Source of the DNA: an uncultured Rhodospirillales bacterium
Lineage (GTDB): Bacteria > Pseudomonadota > Alphaproteobacteria > CACIAM-22H2
DNA length: 64,000 nt
Direction: 5' to 3'
NCBI GenBank assembly: GCA_937926175.1
Contig: CALANV010000057.1
Coordinates: 1-64,000 of the forward strand
Shown here: piece after piece, positions 63,549 to 64,000 of the stretch
How positions within the stretch are numbered: position 1 is the first letter of the stretch
Layout: the number at the start of each line of letters is the position of its first letter
Notes under the pieces: model-generated
What the model was told of the DNA's origin: nothing
The model's input: the letters and a program-made list of their open reading frames with translations, nothing else
Databases searched by the model: none
Program-made: the position numbers and the translations under genes

Positions 63549-64000
63549 ATGCGAATCATTGACCGCTACATGCTTCGCCAGGTCGGCGGCGTGACGGTGC
63601 TCGTCACGCTAACGCTCGCTGTGGCGGTTTGGCTGACCCAGTCCCTGCGTTTTGTCGAACTCATCGTCAATCGCGGCCTGTCGCTGGACTCCTACCTCTA
63701 CCTCACACTGCTGCTTCTGCCGCGGTTCTTCTACCTGATTCTGCCGATCGCGGTGTTCACGGCCGTGCTGTTCACGTACAACAAGCTGATCACCGACGGC
63801 GAGCTCGTCGTACTGCGCTCGGCGGGGCTCGCCCCGCTCCAGCTGGCACGGCCCGCGCTGATACTGGCCGTCATCGTCGTCGTAATCGAGTACTCGCTGT
63901 CGCTCTACTTCCTGCCGCTGTCCTACCGCGAGTTCAAGGATATGGAGTTCGACGCGCGCAGCGACTATTCCTCGCTGCTACTGCGCGAAGGCTCGTTCAA
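63549..64000 (+). CDS. lptF: LPS export permease LptF, N-terminal part
   Basis: The first 150 residues of an LptF/LptG-type permease, cut by the window end. MRIIDRYMLRQVGGVTVLVTLTL begins the first membrane helix; LITDGELVVLRSAGLAPLQL is the conserved cytoplasmic coupling loop with the LptB-binding segment. It helps pull lipopolysaccharide from the inner membrane with LptBGC. Divergent placement next to pepA is the common proteobacterial order. Which of LptF or LptG is judged from this order. Confidence 0.9.
   Translation, partial: MRIIDRYMLRQVGGVTVLVTLTLAVAVWLTQSLRFVELIVNRGLSLDSYLYLTLLLLPRFFYLILPIAVFTAVLFTYNKLITDGELVVLRSAGLAPLQLARPALILAVIVVVIEYSLSLYFLPLSYREFKDMEFDARSDYSSLLLREGSF

Overview
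This 64 kb window is a chromosomal piece of a GC-rich alphaproteobacterium, probably of a Rhodospirillales-like lineage. The call rests on families that are typical of that class: the HdaA replication regulator, EipB (DUF1849), DUF4169, DUF599, DUF2066, DUF3108, the short aa3-type cytochrome oxidase subunit IV, and the gene neighbourhood hda / ppk / ppx / rnd / aspS with purM-purN / ndk / holC-pepA / lptF. Codons end mostly in G or C throughout. I see no insertion sequence, phage gene, CRISPR array or rRNA. No gene for a classical DNA-binding transcription regulator is visible anywhere in the window.

Layout. 1-5.9 kb: a surface-polysaccharide operon (end of rfbC, an SDR epimerase, rfbD, rfbA, an ABC-2 exporter pair wzm/wzt, and an RgpF-like protein). 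6-13.4 kb: housekeeping and redox genes (YdcF protein, Cys/Met PLP enzyme, glutathione reductase, DUF599, gabD, gph, DUF3108). 13.5-18.5 kb: tRNA-Val(CAC) behind a near-consensus promoter, then a complete branched-chain-amino-acid-type ABC uptake operon (livG, livF, binding protein, livH, livM) closed by a strong terminator. 18.5-25 kb: a 1-Cys peroxiredoxin, a 0.9 kb non-coding stretch holding a 15-copy 9-bp tandem repeat, an RND efflux pair and two small genes. 25.3-29 kb: a patch of gene decay in acyl-CoA metabolism. A CaiB/BaiF CoA-transferase carries a frameshift, and CoA-transferase subunit A carries a frameshift plus an in-frame TAG; subunit B and rlpA between them are intact.

29-33.2 kb is an iron cluster: bfd, bacterioferritin, a cupredoxin, a di-heme MauG/CCP-type peroxidase, a secreted His/Gly-Glu-rich protein and a PiuC-type dioxygenase. 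Two similar 7-1-7 dyads that look like Fur boxes lie upstream of bfd-bfr and between the divergent His-rich and piuC genes. The cupredoxin, heme peroxidase and helical His-rich protein recall a split EfeO/EfeB-like ferrous-iron oxidation module without a permease. 33.2-43.1 kb: an aldehyde dehydrogenase, SRAP protein, GH15 glucoamylase-like enzyme, an orphan molybdopterin subunit, cysQ, tsaC and eipB, with an unexplained minus-strand mini-transcription unit in the tsaC leader.

43.4-64 kb is the conserved chromosomal core: aspS, rnd, ppx, ppk, then sixA, CYTH-CHAD, FAA hydrolase and an atypical SDR, then hdaA, AI-2E permease, pgsA, DUF2066, purM, purN, coxIV, ndk, holC, pepA and the start of lptF. 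Two genes here lack ATG, GTG and TTG at the place where homology and a Shine-Dalgarno say they should begin: purM (ATT) and holC (CTG).
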